The notes beneath the pieces are model-generated. The model ran no database searches. It was given only the letters and a program-made list of their open reading frames with translations, and was not told where the DNA came from. The translations under genes and the position numbers were made by a program. Shown here in pieces: positions 1-8,353 of a stretch of DNA of 64,000 nucleotides (positions are counted from its first letter, which is position 1; the number at the start of each line of letters is the position of its first letter). The stretch covers positions 3,348,001-3,412,000 of the forward strand of contig NZ_CP154858.1 of NCBI RefSeq assembly GCF_041153465.1, read 5' to 3'. Source of the stretch: Thermohahella caldifontis. GTDB taxonomy: Bacteria; Pseudomonadota; Gammaproteobacteria; Pseudomonadales; Oleiphilaceae.

Positions 1-219
1 CTGGGTGTAGCGGCCCTTGTTCTCGGGACGCTGAAGGAAACGTTTGACGGCAATGCCCGTGTGACCCCGATCCCGAAGCCGGCGAATGTCATCAAGCGTT
101 GTCTTGTCGGGCGGGGGGAATACCCCTCGCCATATCTGGATGTAGTCGTAAGCCTGTGCGATGCCCCAGAGTATCAGCGACACAACCGTCACGAGGAACA
201 GAAAGCTGGCCCATGTCAT
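1..219 (-). CDS. Small membrane protein of unknown function, C-terminus cut by window edge
   Basis: At least 73 residues are visible, and the reading frame is still open at the window edge. One hydrophobic segment covers about residues 3-22, followed by a charged region containing DDIRRLRDRGHTGIAVKRFLQ. This suggests an N-terminally anchored protein with a small cytoplasmic or periplasmic helical part. The chosen ATG is preceded by a purine-rich GGGGAAAAGG ribosome binding site. An in-frame ATG at 240 would add seven residues. I do not recognise the family and assign no function. Confidence 0.55.
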   Translation of the reverse strand, partial: MTWASFLFLVTVVSLILWGIAQAYDYIQIWRGVFPPPDKTTLDDIRRLRDRGHTGIAVKRFLQRPENKGRYTQ

Positions 220-520
220 GCCTTTTCCCCGGGCGTGCATGGGTTGGCTGGATGTGCAGGCAGCATATCATTTCCCTTTGAAGGTGGTACTTTCCATGTG
301 TTCGGTTTCAGTTTAGGGATGTCTGCGCTGATGTCAATGCCGAGGCAAGGGAGGCGGGCAGTGGGGGATGGGAGCGCATCAGGTGCCGGATGCTGAGTGT
401 ACTGCTGAACGGTCTGCTCACTTCTGGCCAACAGGCTTGCATGATCAACGCATTCTGAGCCGGCAAAGTGCTGGTGTCATGAAAAAGGTTTGGGTATTCG
501 GGCTGGGGAGATTCGTGGAG
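220..520. other. Intergenic stretch with no recognisable gene
   Basis: About 300 bases lie between the small membrane protein and tRNA-Phe. Short open frames exist on both strands, but none has a convincing ribosome binding site or a recognisable product. No strong terminator hairpin with a T-tract is visible. It probably holds the promoter of the leftward membrane protein gene and the 3' trailer of tRNA-Phe. Confidence 0.5.
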
Positions 521-596
521 TGGTGCCCAGGGGCGGAATCGAACCACCGACACGGGGATTTTCAGTCCCCTGCTCTACCGACTGAGCTACCTGGGC
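521..596 (-). tRNA. tRNA-Phe (anticodon GAA)
   Basis: On the minus strand a 76-nt cloverleaf reads GCCCAGG at the 5' end, pairing with CCTGGGC before the discriminator A and an encoded CCA. The D-loop contains AGCTCAGTCGGTAGAGC. The anticodon stem-loop is GGGGA-CTGAAAA-TCCCC with anticodon GAA. The T-arm contains GGTTCGATTCC. It closely resembles E. coli tRNA-Phe. It stands alone, downstream of yggX on the same strand. Confidence 0.97.
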
Positions 597-704
597 AACA
601 ACGGGGCGCAATTAAACCGGTTTTCCCTTTTCCTGTCAATACGCCGCCGCAACTTTTTTTCAGTGTGTCCGCAATGTGCCGGCTGCGGGTGCTTGTCCGG
701 GAGC

Positions 705-989
705 CTAGAGCGTATCGTCCGAAGCCGGCGGGACGTAGCCTTCCGCCTGGTCAATCTCTTCACCATTGAAGAATCTGTCCATCTGGTCGGACAGATAGGC
801 GCGGGCTTCCGGGTCCATCAGGTTCAGGTGTTTTTCGTTGATCAGGCGGGTCTGATGGGCCAGCCAGTCCTGCCATGCCTGGGCAGAAATGTTCTCGAAA
901 ATTTCCTGTCCCTTCGGACCGGGCATGGGCGGACGGGGGAGGCCGGCCAGGTTTTTCTGGTATTTCTTGCAGAATACGATACGGGTCAT
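705..989 (-). CDS. yggX: Probable Fe(2+)-trafficking protein YggX
   Basis: A 94-residue protein, the normal length for YggX. It starts MTRIVFCKKYQKN with the conserved Cys at position 7, followed by the family core (LPRPPMPGPKGQEIFENIS, then WQDWLAHQTRLINEKHLN). YggX proteins protect Fe-S enzymes from oxidants and are implicated in iron handling in the cytoplasm. The start codon overlaps the mutY stop by 4 bases (ATGA). MutY carries a 4Fe-4S cluster, so coupled expression makes sense. This mutY-yggX order is typical of Gammaproteobacteria. Confidence 0.96.
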   Translation of the reverse strand: MTRIVFCKKYQKNLAGLPRPPMPGPKGQEIFENISAQAWQDWLAHQTRLINEKHLNLMDPEARAYLSDQMDRFFNGEEIDQAEGYVPPASDDTL

Positions 990-2071
990 GCTTGCTCTCC
1001 TGAAAGTGAATGGGTCAGCCAGCGCCGGAAGGGGGCCGGCAGACCATGTGTCTCCGTCCGGGCCTGCACCGCACTCAGCGGAGCATCCTGATCCTGCCTC
1101 GTCAGCATCTGATCCATCCATTCTACCCCGACACGGCGGCCTACGGGTACCACATGGAGACGGAAGTGGGTGAACGTGTGCTGAAAACCGGGCAAACCGG
1201 TCAGCGCATCGGCGGCCAGCCCGAAGCGGCTTGCCAGTTGGGCCCGGGCCTGTTCGGCCGGCACATCCCATCCCGACAGGGGTGGACACCACAGGCCGCC
1301 CCAGATCCCCGATCCCGGGCGACGCTCCACCAGTACGCGACCCTGCTCGTCGTGCAGGATCAGGGCGACCACGCTGCGCTCGGGCACGGTCTTGCGGGGT
1401 TTGGGAACCGGCAGTGAGTCAGTGAGGTTTTGCGCATGGGCCAGGCAATCCTCCCGGACGGGGCAGGCTTCGCACAGCGGGTTGCGCCGGCGGCACACGG
1501 TTGCGCCGAGATCCATGATGGCCTGGGTGTAATCGCACGCCCGTTCAGTCGGGGTGAGTGCTTCGGCAAGCTGCCAGAGCTGTTGCTCGGTTTGGCGTTC
1601 ACCGGCCCAGCTTCGGATGGCCCGGTGCCGACACAGAACCCGCTTCACGTTGCCGTCCAGAATCACGCCGCGACGGCCAAAGCCCATGGACAGAATGGCA
1701 CCGGCAGTGGATCGACCGACCCCCGGCAATGCCATGAGGCCTTCCAGCGTACCGGGAAGTTCGTGCTGACCCGCGGCAACCAGTTCCCGGGCAGCGCGAT
1801 GCAGATTGCGGCCGCGGGCGTAATAACCGAGGCCTGCCCACAGGGCCAGCACCTCGTCCTCACTGGCCGAGGCCAGCGCCCCGAGGGTCGGGAAGGCGGC
1901 CATGAAACGTTCAAAGTAACCGATAACGGTCTGAACCTGTGTCTGCTGCAGCATGATTTCCGAAATCCACACCCGGTAGGGCGTGCGCGGGTGCTGCCAG
2001 GGCAGGTCGTGCCGGCCGTGGCGGTCAAACCAGTCCAGAAGGCGGGTGGAAAACGGTAGCAGGGCAGTCAT
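986..2071 (-). CDS. mutY: A/G-specific adenine glycosylase MutY
   Basis: A 361-residue base-excision repair enzyme that removes adenine mispaired with 8-oxoguanine. The catalytic Glu lies at residue 38 in SEIMLQQTQV. The helix-hairpin-helix is LMALPGVGRSTAGAILS, and the catalytic Asp sits in CDYTQAIMDLGATVC. The 4Fe-4S ligands follow the C-x6-C-x2-C-x5-C pattern (CRRRNPLCEACPVREDC). From about residue 230 a NUDIX-like domain (VALILHDEQGRVLVERR) supplies 8-oxoG recognition. Length and domain order match full-length MutY. It is the first gene of a two-gene unit with yggX. Confidence 0.97.
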   Translation of the reverse strand: MTALLPFSTRLLDWFDRHGRHDLPWQHPRTPYRVWISEIMLQQTQVQTVIGYFERFMAAFPTLGALASASEDEVLALWAGLGYYARGRNLHRAARELVAAGQHELPGTLEGLMALPGVGRSTAGAILSMGFGRRGVILDGNVKRVLCRHRAIRSWAGERQTEQQLWQLAEALTPTERACDYTQAIMDLGATVCRRRNPLCEACPVREDCLAHAQNLTDSLPVPKPRKTVPERSVVALILHDEQGRVLVERRPGSGIWGGLWCPPLSGWDVPAEQARAQLASRFGLAADALTGLPGFQHTFTHFRLHVVPVGRRVGVEWMDQMLTRQDQDAPLSAVQARTETHGLPAPFRRWLTHSLSGEQA

Positions 2072-2180
2072 TGCGGTTCAGTACGACAGTCTGTGGTTGC
2101 CAAGCGGCTGGCGGAGCGGCTACCATGGCGAAAAAACAAGGCACGGTCAAGCCGTGCGTGCTTTAAGGAGAAGACAGAAA

Positions 2181-2648
2181 GTGGCCATTACAATCAGTAT
2201 AGAAATCAGCCGCACCTTTGACGTCAATGCCAGTCCGGATCAGGCGTATGAACTGCTTGCCGACGTGCCCCGTTCGGCGGCGCACTTTCCCAAGGTTGAC
2301 CAGCTTGTGGATCTGGGCAACAACAGCTATCGCTGGGAAATGAAGAAAATCGGCGTCGACAAGCATGCCATCCAGACCATCTATGCCTGCCACTACGAAG
2401 CGGATCCGGCCAGCCGGACCATTCGCTGGACACCGGTCAAGGGCGAAGGCAATGGCACGGTGCAGGGCGAGTGGAAGATCGAAGACAACGGCAAGGGCGG
2501 AACCACCCTGCGCTTTCACACCACCGGCGAGCTGTCCCTCCCGCTTCCCGGCATCCTCAAGCTGGCGGTCAGCCCGGTCGTCAAGCATGAATTCAATGCG
2601 CTGGTCGATACCTACGTCGAGAATCTCAAGGCGGCATTGAACGGCTAG
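2181..2648 (+). CDS. SRPBCC (START-like) family protein
   Basis: A 155-residue protein starting at GTG, with AAGGAG at 2165-2170. The body matches the SRPBCC/polyketide cyclase fold: an N-terminal strand (ITISIEISRTFDVNA), a helix (SPDQAYELLADVPRSAAHFPKVDQL), a series of beta strands (RTIRWTPVKGEGNGTVQGEW), and a long C-terminal helix (KHEFNALVDTYVENLKAALNG). Members bind hydrophobic ligands in a cavity, and the ligand cannot be inferred here. The ATG further upstream in this frame is less likely because the extra residues resemble no family member. It stands alone before the his genes. Confidence 0.8.
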   Translation: MAITISIEISRTFDVNASPDQAYELLADVPRSAAHFPKVDQLVDLGNNSYRWEMKKIGVDKHAIQTIYACHYEADPASRTIRWTPVKGEGNGTVQGEWKIEDNGKGGTTLRFHTTGELSLPLPGILKLAVSPVVKHEFNALVDTYVENLKAALNG

Positions 2649-2650
2649 AC

Positions 2651-2679
2651 TTCAGCCCATGGCGGGATAAGGCTATACT
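2651..2679 (+). promoter_or_regulatory. Candidate promoter of hisBHAF
   Basis: A -10-like TATACT (2674-2679) lies 17 bases after a weak -35-like TTCAGC (2651-2656), 31 bases upstream of the hisB start. No histidine-rich leader peptide or attenuator is visible between the SRPBCC gene and hisB. Assigned by eye from consensus match only. Confidence 0.35.
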
Positions 2680-2710
2680 ATGCGCCTTTCCCGCACCGCT
2701 GGAGACAGGC

Positions 2711-3304
2711 ATGGCTGAACGCAAGGCCGACATTACACGCAACACCCTGGAAACACGCATCCGCTGCCAGATCAATCTCGATGGCACCGGCAAGTCCGAT
2801 CTGGATACCGGTGTGCCCTTTCTGGAGCACATGCTGGATCAGGTCAGCCGTCATGGCCTGATTGACATTACGCTCAAGGCCGAAGGCGATCTGCATATCG
2901 ACGCCCATCATACGGTGGAAGACGTGGGCATCACGCTCGGGCAGGCGATTGCCAGTGCCGTCGGAGACAAGCAAGGCATCCAGCGCTACGGCCACGCCTA
3001 TGTGCCGCTGGACGAGGCGCTGTCCCGCGTTGTGGTGGATTTTTCCGGGCGGCCGGGGCTGGACATGAATGTCACCTTCAGCCGCGCCATGATCGGCAAC
3101 TTTGATGTGGACCTGTTCTACGAGTTCTTCCAGGGGCTGGTCAATCATGCCCGGATCACCCTGCACATCGACAATCTCAAGGGCCGCAACGCCCATCACC
3201 AGGCAGAAACCATCTTCAAGGCCTTCGGGCGTGCGCTGCGCATGGCACTGACGCCTGATCCGCGCATGGCGGGCATCATGCCGTCCACCAAGGGCACACT
3301 CTGA
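2711..3304 (+). CDS. hisB: Imidazoleglycerol-phosphate dehydratase HisB (monofunctional)
   Basis: A 197-residue enzyme for the sixth step of histidine synthesis, dehydration of imidazoleglycerol phosphate. Metal-binding motifs are visible: LEHMLDQ near residue 40, HHTVEDVGITLGQA near residue 70, and the C-terminal repeat HHQAETIFKAFGRALR. There is no N-terminal histidinol-phosphatase domain, so this is the monofunctional type rather than the bifunctional enterobacterial enzyme. GGAGA precedes the ATG. hisH begins four bases after the stop, consistent with one transcript. Confidence 0.98.
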   Translation: MAERKADITRNTLETRIRCQINLDGTGKSDLDTGVPFLEHMLDQVSRHGLIDITLKAEGDLHIDAHHTVEDVGITLGQAIASAVGDKQGIQRYGHAYVPLDEALSRVVVDFSGRPGLDMNVTFSRAMIGNFDVDLFYEFFQGLVNHARITLHIDNLKGRNAHHQAETIFKAFGRALRMALTPDPRMAGIMPSTKGTL

Positions 3305-3308
3305 GGAC

Positions 3309-3953
3309 ATGGCCGTGAACCGGATTGCTGTAGTGGATTACGGGATGGGTAACCTGCACTCGGTGGCCAAGGCACTTGAACATGCCGCTGGCGATGCCCG
3401 TGTTGTCGTGACGGCTGACCCGGAGATTGTACGTCAGGCAGACCGTGTGGTGTTTCCCGGTGTGGGTGCCATTCGTGACTGCATGGCAGAGATCCGCCGG
3501 CTGGGATTTGACGAGTTGGTCAAGGACGTGGTCCGTTCCGGCCGGCCGCTGCTGGGGATCTGTGTGGGCATGCAGGCCCTGATGCGCGACAGTGAGGAAA
3601 ACGGCGGCGTACCCTGCATCGGGCTCTTTGACGATCCGGTACGCTTTTTCGGTGATCCGCTTCTGGATGCGGATGGCAACCGGCTGAAAGTGCCTCACAT
3701 GGGCTGGAATCAGGTCTGGCAGACGCAGGCGCACCCTCTCTGGCAGGGCATTGACGATGGCACGCGCTTCTACTTCGTGCACAGTTACTATGTGCCTGCG
3801 GATTCGGACGGCGTCGTGGGCCGCTGCGAATACGGTGTCGGGCTGGCAGCCGCTGTCGCCCGGGACAATATCTTTGCAACACAGTTTCATCCGGAAAAAA
3901 GTCAGCAGGCCGGTCTGGCGCTGCTGGCCAATTTTGCCCGCTGGGCACCCTGA
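3309..3953 (+). CDS. hisH: Imidazole glycerol phosphate synthase, glutaminase subunit HisH
   Basis: A 214-residue class I glutamine amidotransferase that feeds ammonia to HisF. The nucleophile Cys is in LLGICVGMQAL, and the catalytic His and Glu are in ATQFHPEKSQ. The N-terminus (IAVVDYGMGNLHSV) is characteristic of HisH. A GAGGAC ribosome binding site precedes the ATG. It follows hisB after 4 bases and precedes hisA by 20 bases. HisH and HisF form one heterodimer joining purine and histidine synthesis through AICAR. Confidence 0.98.
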   Translation: MAVNRIAVVDYGMGNLHSVAKALEHAAGDARVVVTADPEIVRQADRVVFPGVGAIRDCMAEIRRLGFDELVKDVVRSGRPLLGICVGMQALMRDSEENGGVPCIGLFDDPVRFFGDPLLDADGNRLKVPHMGWNQVWQTQAHPLWQGIDDGTRFYFVHSYYVPADSDGVVGRCEYGVGLAAAVARDNIFATQFHPEKSQQAGLALLANFARWAP

Positions 3954-3973
3954 GACAGGACAGGCGAACCGAT

Positions 3974-4720
3974 ATGCTGATTATTCCCGCAATTGATCTC
4001 AAGGATGGCGCCTGTGTGCGCCTGAAACAGGGACGCATGGAAGACTCCACGGTATTCTCATCCAACCCCGTGGACATGGCCCGCAAGTGGGTCGACGCCG
4101 GCGCCAGACGGCTGCATCTGGTGGATCTCAACGGCGCCTTTGCCGGCAAGCCCGTCAACGGTGATGTGGTGACCGAGATTGCGCGCACCTGGCCGGAGTT
4201 GCCCATTCAGATCGGTGGCGGTATCCGCTCGCTCGACACGATCGAATACTACCTGAAGGCCGGGGTGAAGTGGGTCATCATCGGCACCATGGCCGTGAAG
4301 AATCCGGCCTTTGTGGAAGAGGCCTGCAAGGCCTTCCCGGGACATGTGATTGTCGGCATTGATGCAAAGAACGGGCGTGTGGCCACTGAAGGCTGGGCCG
4401 AAGTGAGCGAGGTGCTGGCAACGGATCTGGCCCGGGATTTCCGGGATGTCGGAGTCTCGGCCATCATCTACACCGACATTGCCCGTGATGGCATGATGCA
4501 GGGTGTCAACGTCGAGGCAACGGCGGAGCTGGCGCGCGAGTCCGGCATGCCGGTCATTGCCTCCGGTGGCGTCACCAATATGGATGACATCCGCAGCCTG
4601 GCGGCCGTGGCATCTGCCGGCATCATCGGCGTGATCACAGGCCGGGCGATTTATGAAGGGACGCTGGATCTGGCGGAAGCCCAGCGCTGGTGCGATGAGA
4701 ACGTGCCGGGGGGCAACTGA
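3974..4720 (+). CDS. hisA: ProFAR isomerase HisA
   Basis: A 248-residue half-barrel-duplicated TIM barrel that isomerises ProFAR to PRFAR. The catalytic Asp is at residue 8 (IIPAIDLKDG), and the second Asp lies in IYTDIARDGMMQG. Phosphate-binding loops are visible as IGGGIRS and ASGGVTN. Its stop overlaps the first base of the hisF ATG (TGATG), so translation of the two is probably coupled. It acts in the cytoplasm just upstream of HisHF. Confidence 0.98.
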   Translation: MLIIPAIDLKDGACVRLKQGRMEDSTVFSSNPVDMARKWVDAGARRLHLVDLNGAFAGKPVNGDVVTEIARTWPELPIQIGGGIRSLDTIEYYLKAGVKWVIIGTMAVKNPAFVEEACKAFPGHVIVGIDAKNGRVATEGWAEVSEVLATDLARDFRDVGVSAIIYTDIARDGMMQGVNVEATAELARESGMPVIASGGVTNMDDIRSLAAVASAGIIGVITGRAIYEGTLDLAEAQRWCDENVPGGN

Positions 4721-5493
4721 TGGGGCTGGCCAGACGCATTATCCCGTGCCTTGACGTGGACAAGGGACGGGTGGTCAAGGGTGTTCAGTTTGTGGACATC
4801 CGCGACGCGGGTGATCCCGTGGAGGTGGCCCGCCGTTACGATGAGCAGGGCGCCGACGAAATCACCTTCCTGGATATCACGGCCAGCCACGAGGACCGGG
4901 AAACCACGCTGCATACGGTGGAGCGCATGGCCAGCGAGGTGTTCATTCCGCTGACCGTGGGCGGTGGCGTTCGCAAGCTGGAGGACATCCGCAACCTGCT
5001 CAATGCCGGTGCCGACAAGGTCAGCATCAATACAGCCGCCGTATTCAATCCTGAATTTGTCGGTGAGGCGGCACAGCGTTTTGGCAGTCAGTGCATCGTG
5101 GTGGCCATTGACGCCAAGCAGGTCAATGCTGAAGGTGAACCGTTACGTTGGGAAATCTTTACCCACGGCGGGCGCAAGCCCACCGGTCTGGATGCGGTGG
5201 AATGGGCGCAGCGCATGGTAAAGCTGGGAGCCGGCGAAATCCTGCTGACCAGCATGGATCGGGACGGCACCAAGAACGGCTTTGATCTTGCCCTGACGCG
5301 TGCGGTCAGCGAGGCGGTACCGGTGCCCGTGATCGCCTCGGGAGGCGTTGGCAATCTGCAGCATCTGGCTGACGGTGTGTTGCAGGGCAAGGCCGATGCG
5401 GTACTGGCCGCCAGCATCTTTCACTTCGGTCAGCATACCATCCCGGAAGCCAAGGCCTTCATGGCAGCACAGGGGATAGAGGTTCGCCTGTAG
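4720..5493 (+). CDS. hisF: Imidazole glycerol phosphate synthase, cyclase subunit HisF
   Basis: A 257-residue TIM-barrel cyclase partner of HisH. It opens LARRIIPCLDVDKGRVVKG with the catalytic Asp at residue 12. The second catalytic Asp is in VVAIDAKQ, and the phosphate loops are VGGGVRK and ASGGVGN. It is the last his gene here. The hisI, hisE and tatA genes that often follow hisF are absent, and a strong terminator lies 40 bases downstream. Confidence 0.98.
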   Translation: MGLARRIIPCLDVDKGRVVKGVQFVDIRDAGDPVEVARRYDEQGADEITFLDITASHEDRETTLHTVERMASEVFIPLTVGGGVRKLEDIRNLLNAGADKVSINTAAVFNPEFVGEAAQRFGSQCIVVAIDAKQVNAEGEPLRWEIFTHGGRKPTGLDAVEWAQRMVKLGAGEILLTSMDRDGTKNGFDLALTRAVSEAVPVPVIASGGVGNLQHLADGVLQGKADAVLAASIFHFGQHTIPEAKAFMAAQGIEVRL

Positions 5494-5533
5494 CCGTAAG
5501 TTGTTGCTCACTCTGAATTTATTTCCGAGAATG

Positions 5534-5558
5534 CGGCGCCTTTTGGGCGCTGTTTTTT
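5534..5558 (+). terminator. Rho-independent terminator after hisF
   Basis: A 7-bp GC-rich stem (CGGCGCC pairing with GGCGCTG, one G-T pair) with a 5-base loop is followed by six T residues. It sits 40 bases after hisF and ends only 23 bases before the next start codon. Confidence 0.88.
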
Positions 5559-5581
5559 AGGAATTTAAGGAGTTAGTAATC

Positions 5582-6175
5582 ATGAGGAAGGTTGTGCTCG
5601 CAGGAGCGTTGGTCTGGATGGCAAACACGGGTCTTGCGGCTGAGGTCGGAGAGTTTGGTCAGGGCCATATGGGGCTGGGATATGGTCTTGCAAATTTGGA
5701 CTTTGAAGTTGATTTGGGCTCAGAAAAGGTAAGCATGGGCTCTTCTCCGCAATTGGCAGAAGTGTGGTGGAAGGGCTATCTCAATCGCTACGTAGCGCTT
5801 GAGGGACGCTTTGGTGTGGGTACCAATGATGACGAGTCGGATGTTTCCCTGGGCAGCTTCTCAGCAAATACGGACGTTGTAACATGGGAAATTGACCATT
5901 ACGCAGCCGTCAATCTGGTATTTCAGTATCCCTTTGGAAAGGTGGCACCGCGTCTTTCTGTGGGGTATAACAAGGTCAACCTCAAGGTTAACCTCAAAGA
6001 CTTTGGATCTCTGTCAGATACGGATGGCGATGTATATGTAGGAATTGGTGCAGATATTCAGGTGAGCCCGAAGTGGGGTGTTGCACTGGATTTTTCAGAC
6101 CATTATGGAAAGAAAGATGATGGGGTTGATGCCTCCATCACCTCCTTCCGTATGGGTATCTATCACACCTATTGA
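5582..6175 (+). CDS. Outer membrane beta-barrel protein (porin-like family)
   Basis: A 197-residue protein with a Sec signal peptide (RKVVLAGALVWMANTGLAA, cleavage likely after about residue 20). The rest alternates hydrophobic and polar residues in short strands rich in Gly, Tyr and Phe (GHMGLGYGLANLDFEVDLG, RYVALEGRFGVG, RLSVGYNKVNLKVNL) and ends in aromatic GIYHTY. This fits an eight-stranded barrel of the OmpA/OmpW-like 'outer membrane protein beta-barrel' group. The ligand is unknown. AAGGAG precedes the ATG. Its base composition is visibly more A/T-rich than the flanking his and gpmI regions, so later acquisition is possible. Confidence 0.7.
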   Translation: MRKVVLAGALVWMANTGLAAEVGEFGQGHMGLGYGLANLDFEVDLGSEKVSMGSSPQLAEVWWKGYLNRYVALEGRFGVGTNDDESDVSLGSFSANTDVVTWEIDHYAAVNLVFQYPFGKVAPRLSVGYNKVNLKVNLKDFGSLSDTDGDVYVGIGADIQVSPKWGVALDFSDHYGKKDDGVDASITSFRMGIYHTY

Positions 6176-6176
6176 A

Positions 6177-6986
6177 TCAGCGTGACACCTGCTTCGGCAG
6201 AGACGCCAGCTGGTTTTGTGAAGGCCAGCGCTGCACAGGGAAGTGCATGGCCACCCCGTTATACTTCTGAAGCCAGAGCCCCTTTACGGTGGCAATGGCA
6301 ATGCCTTGCGCGTCCAGAGTGGGCAATACCTTTTCGAGATAGGCGACAGTCTCCGGATGCGGGTGCCCAATGGCAATAGCGTGTCCGGTCTTGCGGGCGA
6401 TTTCCAGCAAGCGTCGGAACTGGGCGTCGATGGATGCCGTGTTGACTTCATTGTCCAGAAACACATCACGGGAGAGCGCGGGAATCCCGGCCGCCTGGGC
6501 GGCACTGTAGGCTTCCGTTTCCGCCGTGGTGCGGGAGTCCACAAAATACAGCGGATACTGCCGCAGTTCGGTCATGATCCAGTCCATGTGCTTGCGGTCT
6601 GCCGTATAGGCGCTGCCCATGTGGTTGTTGACGCCTTCCACGTTGGGGATGACACGCAGCGCATCCCGCAGCGTCTGCATCACGGCCCAGGGGCTCATAC
6701 CAAGGGTGATGGCCCCGGCGCCCAGAGGAAGGCCCTTGGTGTTTTCCATGGGAATATGCAGCATGACTTCCTTGCCATATTTCGGTGCCATGCGCGCCTG
6801 CCGTTCGGTAAAGGGCCGGTAGGGCAGGTATGCGAGCGTCATGGGCACCGGAATGCGCAGCAGGCGTTCGCCCAGCGCCCCCTGGTTGCCCAGGTCATCA
6901 ATGATGATGGCGATGGTGGGCGGCGGTGCCTCGGCGCGGGCAAGCAGAGACACCAACAGCAGGACAGCGCTCAGCCAGTACCGCAT
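6177..6986 (-). CDS. Divergent polysaccharide deacetylase family protein (YibQ-like)
   Basis: A 269-residue secreted or periplasmic protein with a signal peptide (MRYWLSAVLLLVSLLARAEA). Family motifs are IAIIIDDLGNQG, MLHIPMEN, NNHMGSAYT, FVDSRTTAET and IGHPHPETV, characteristic of the divergent polysaccharide deacetylase (DUF610/YibQ) family. The exact substrate of the family is not settled, and the position beside envC and ctpA suggests cell-wall or envelope carbohydrate work. Its start lies one base after the ctpA stop, making it the last gene of gpmI-envC-ctpA-yibQ. Confidence 0.92.
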   Translation of the reverse strand: MRYWLSAVLLLVSLLARAEAPPPTIAIIIDDLGNQGALGERLLRIPVPMTLAYLPYRPFTERQARMAPKYGKEVMLHIPMENTKGLPLGAGAITLGMSPWAVMQTLRDALRVIPNVEGVNNHMGSAYTADRKHMDWIMTELRQYPLYFVDSRTTAETEAYSAAQAAGIPALSRDVFLDNEVNTASIDAQFRRLLEIARKTGHAIAIGHPHPETVAYLEKVLPTLDAQGIAIATVKGLWLQKYNGVAMHFPVQRWPSQNQLASLPKQVSR

Positions 6987-6987
6987 G

Positions 6988-8340
6988 TCAGCTTCCGTCA
7001 GCGGCCGCAGGCTGGTAAGCGGCCTTCATGATGCTCAGGCCCTTGAGCAGATTGAGTGCTTCGCGAAGCTGGAAGTCCCGGTCCAGCAGAGTCTGCACTT
7101 CCTGATCCGGTGTGTCGGCAGCTTCCGGGTCCGGGGTATCGCTGGTCTCGCTGCTGCCCGAGAGATGTCCGGAGAGCTCCGCTTCCTTGATGAAGCCCTG
7201 ATTCTTCACTTCCTTGATCTGGGCCATCCCGACTTCCACATCCGGGACAATGCCCCTGGCCTGAATGCTGCGGCCGTTGGGTGTGTAGTAGCGCGCGGTG
7301 GTGAGCTTCAGGCCGTAGTCACTGTCCAGTGGCAGGATGGTCTGGACGGAGCCCTTGCCGAAGCTCTGCGTACCCATGATGAGCGCCCGGCGGTGATCCT
7401 GCAGGGCACCGGCGACAATCTCCGAGGCAGAGGCCGAACCGCCGTTGATCAGTACCACCACCGGCGCACCGTTGAGCAGGTCACCGGGGGTTGCCACAAA
7501 GCGAAGCTTGCTGGATTTGATGCGTCCTTCCGTATAGACAATGAGACCCTCGTCCACCAGTGCATCCACCACTTCCACCGCCGCCTGCAGAATGCCGCCG
7601 GGGTTGTTGCGCAGATCCAGCACAAGGCCCTTGAGCTCACCCTTGTTGTCCTTCAGCAGCTTCTCAACAGCCTTCTCGAAATCGTGGCCGGTCTGGGCCT
7701 GGAATTGGGTGATACGGATGTAGCCAAAGCTGTTGCCCAGATCCCGGGTCTTGACGCTGCGCACACGGATGACATCACGTGTGATGGTGATCTCCAGTGG
7801 CGCGCTCTCGCCCTTGCGTACCACGGTCAGCCTGATCTGGGTACCCGGTGCGCCGCGCATGCGCTTGACGGCTTCGTCCAGCGTCATGTCCTTGGTGGTT
7901 TCGTTGTCGATCTTGATGATCAGGTCGCCCGCCTGAATGCCGGCCTTGTGGGCGGGCGTGTCATCAATCGGCGAGATGACCTTGATGAAACCGTCTTCCT
8001 GACCCACTTCGATGCCCAGGCCGCCGAACTCCCCGGTGGTGGTTTCCTGCAGGTCTTCGAATGCAGTGGGCTCCAGATAGGCGGAATGGGGATCCAGACC
8101 GCTGAGCATGCCCCGGATCGCGTTGTTGAGCAGCGTCTTGTCATCCACGGGTTCCACATAGGCTTTCTTGATGCGGTCATAGACATCCACGAAGCGCCGC
8201 AAATCTTCCAGCGGCAGTCCTGCGGGGGCGGCCTTGTCCGCTACCGGTGCGGGTTCCGGGCTGTCCGCCCGGACAGGAGAGTGGAGCAGGGCGACGGAGA
8301 ACAGTGCAATCAATGCGTGGCGAATACGGGGTGTGAACAT
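6988..8340 (-). CDS. ctpA: Carboxyl-terminal processing peptidase CtpA (S41 family)
   Basis: A 450-residue periplasmic serine protease with an N-terminal signal peptide (ALIALFSVALLHSPVRA). A PDZ domain lies at about residues 95-170 (GGLGIEVGQEDGFIKVISPI, AGIQAGDLIIKI). The S41 core follows, with the Ser in GGSASASEIVAGAL and the general-base Lys in SFGKGSVQ. Homologues trim envelope proteins and murein hydrolases. It starts 14 bases beyond the true end of envC, and a PDZ protease next to an amidase activator is a recurrent gammaproteobacterial arrangement. Confidence 0.96.
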   Translation of the reverse strand: MFTPRIRHALIALFSVALLHSPVRADSPEPAPVADKAAPAGLPLEDLRRFVDVYDRIKKAYVEPVDDKTLLNNAIRGMLSGLDPHSAYLEPTAFEDLQETTTGEFGGLGIEVGQEDGFIKVISPIDDTPAHKAGIQAGDLIIKIDNETTKDMTLDEAVKRMRGAPGTQIRLTVVRKGESAPLEITITRDVIRVRSVKTRDLGNSFGYIRITQFQAQTGHDFEKAVEKLLKDNKGELKGLVLDLRNNPGGILQAAVEVVDALVDEGLIVYTEGRIKSSKLRFVATPGDLLNGAPVVVLINGGSASASEIVAGALQDHRRALIMGTQSFGKGSVQTILPLDSDYGLKLTTARYYTPNGRSIQARGIVPDVEVGMAQIKEVKNQGFIKEAELSGHLSGSSETSDTPDPEAADTPDQEVQTLLDRDFQLREALNLLKGLSIMKAAYQPAAADGS

Positions 8341-8353
8341 GCGAATCCTTGTT

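Noticed and set aside
308..553. Minus-strand reading frame starting SVVRFRPWAP
   Set aside because: It reads through the 3' half of tRNA-Phe. This peptide start is a common artefact of translating tRNA sequence.
2649..2710. Histidine attenuator leader before hisB
   Set aside because: No short frame with a His run and no antiterminator/terminator pair is present.
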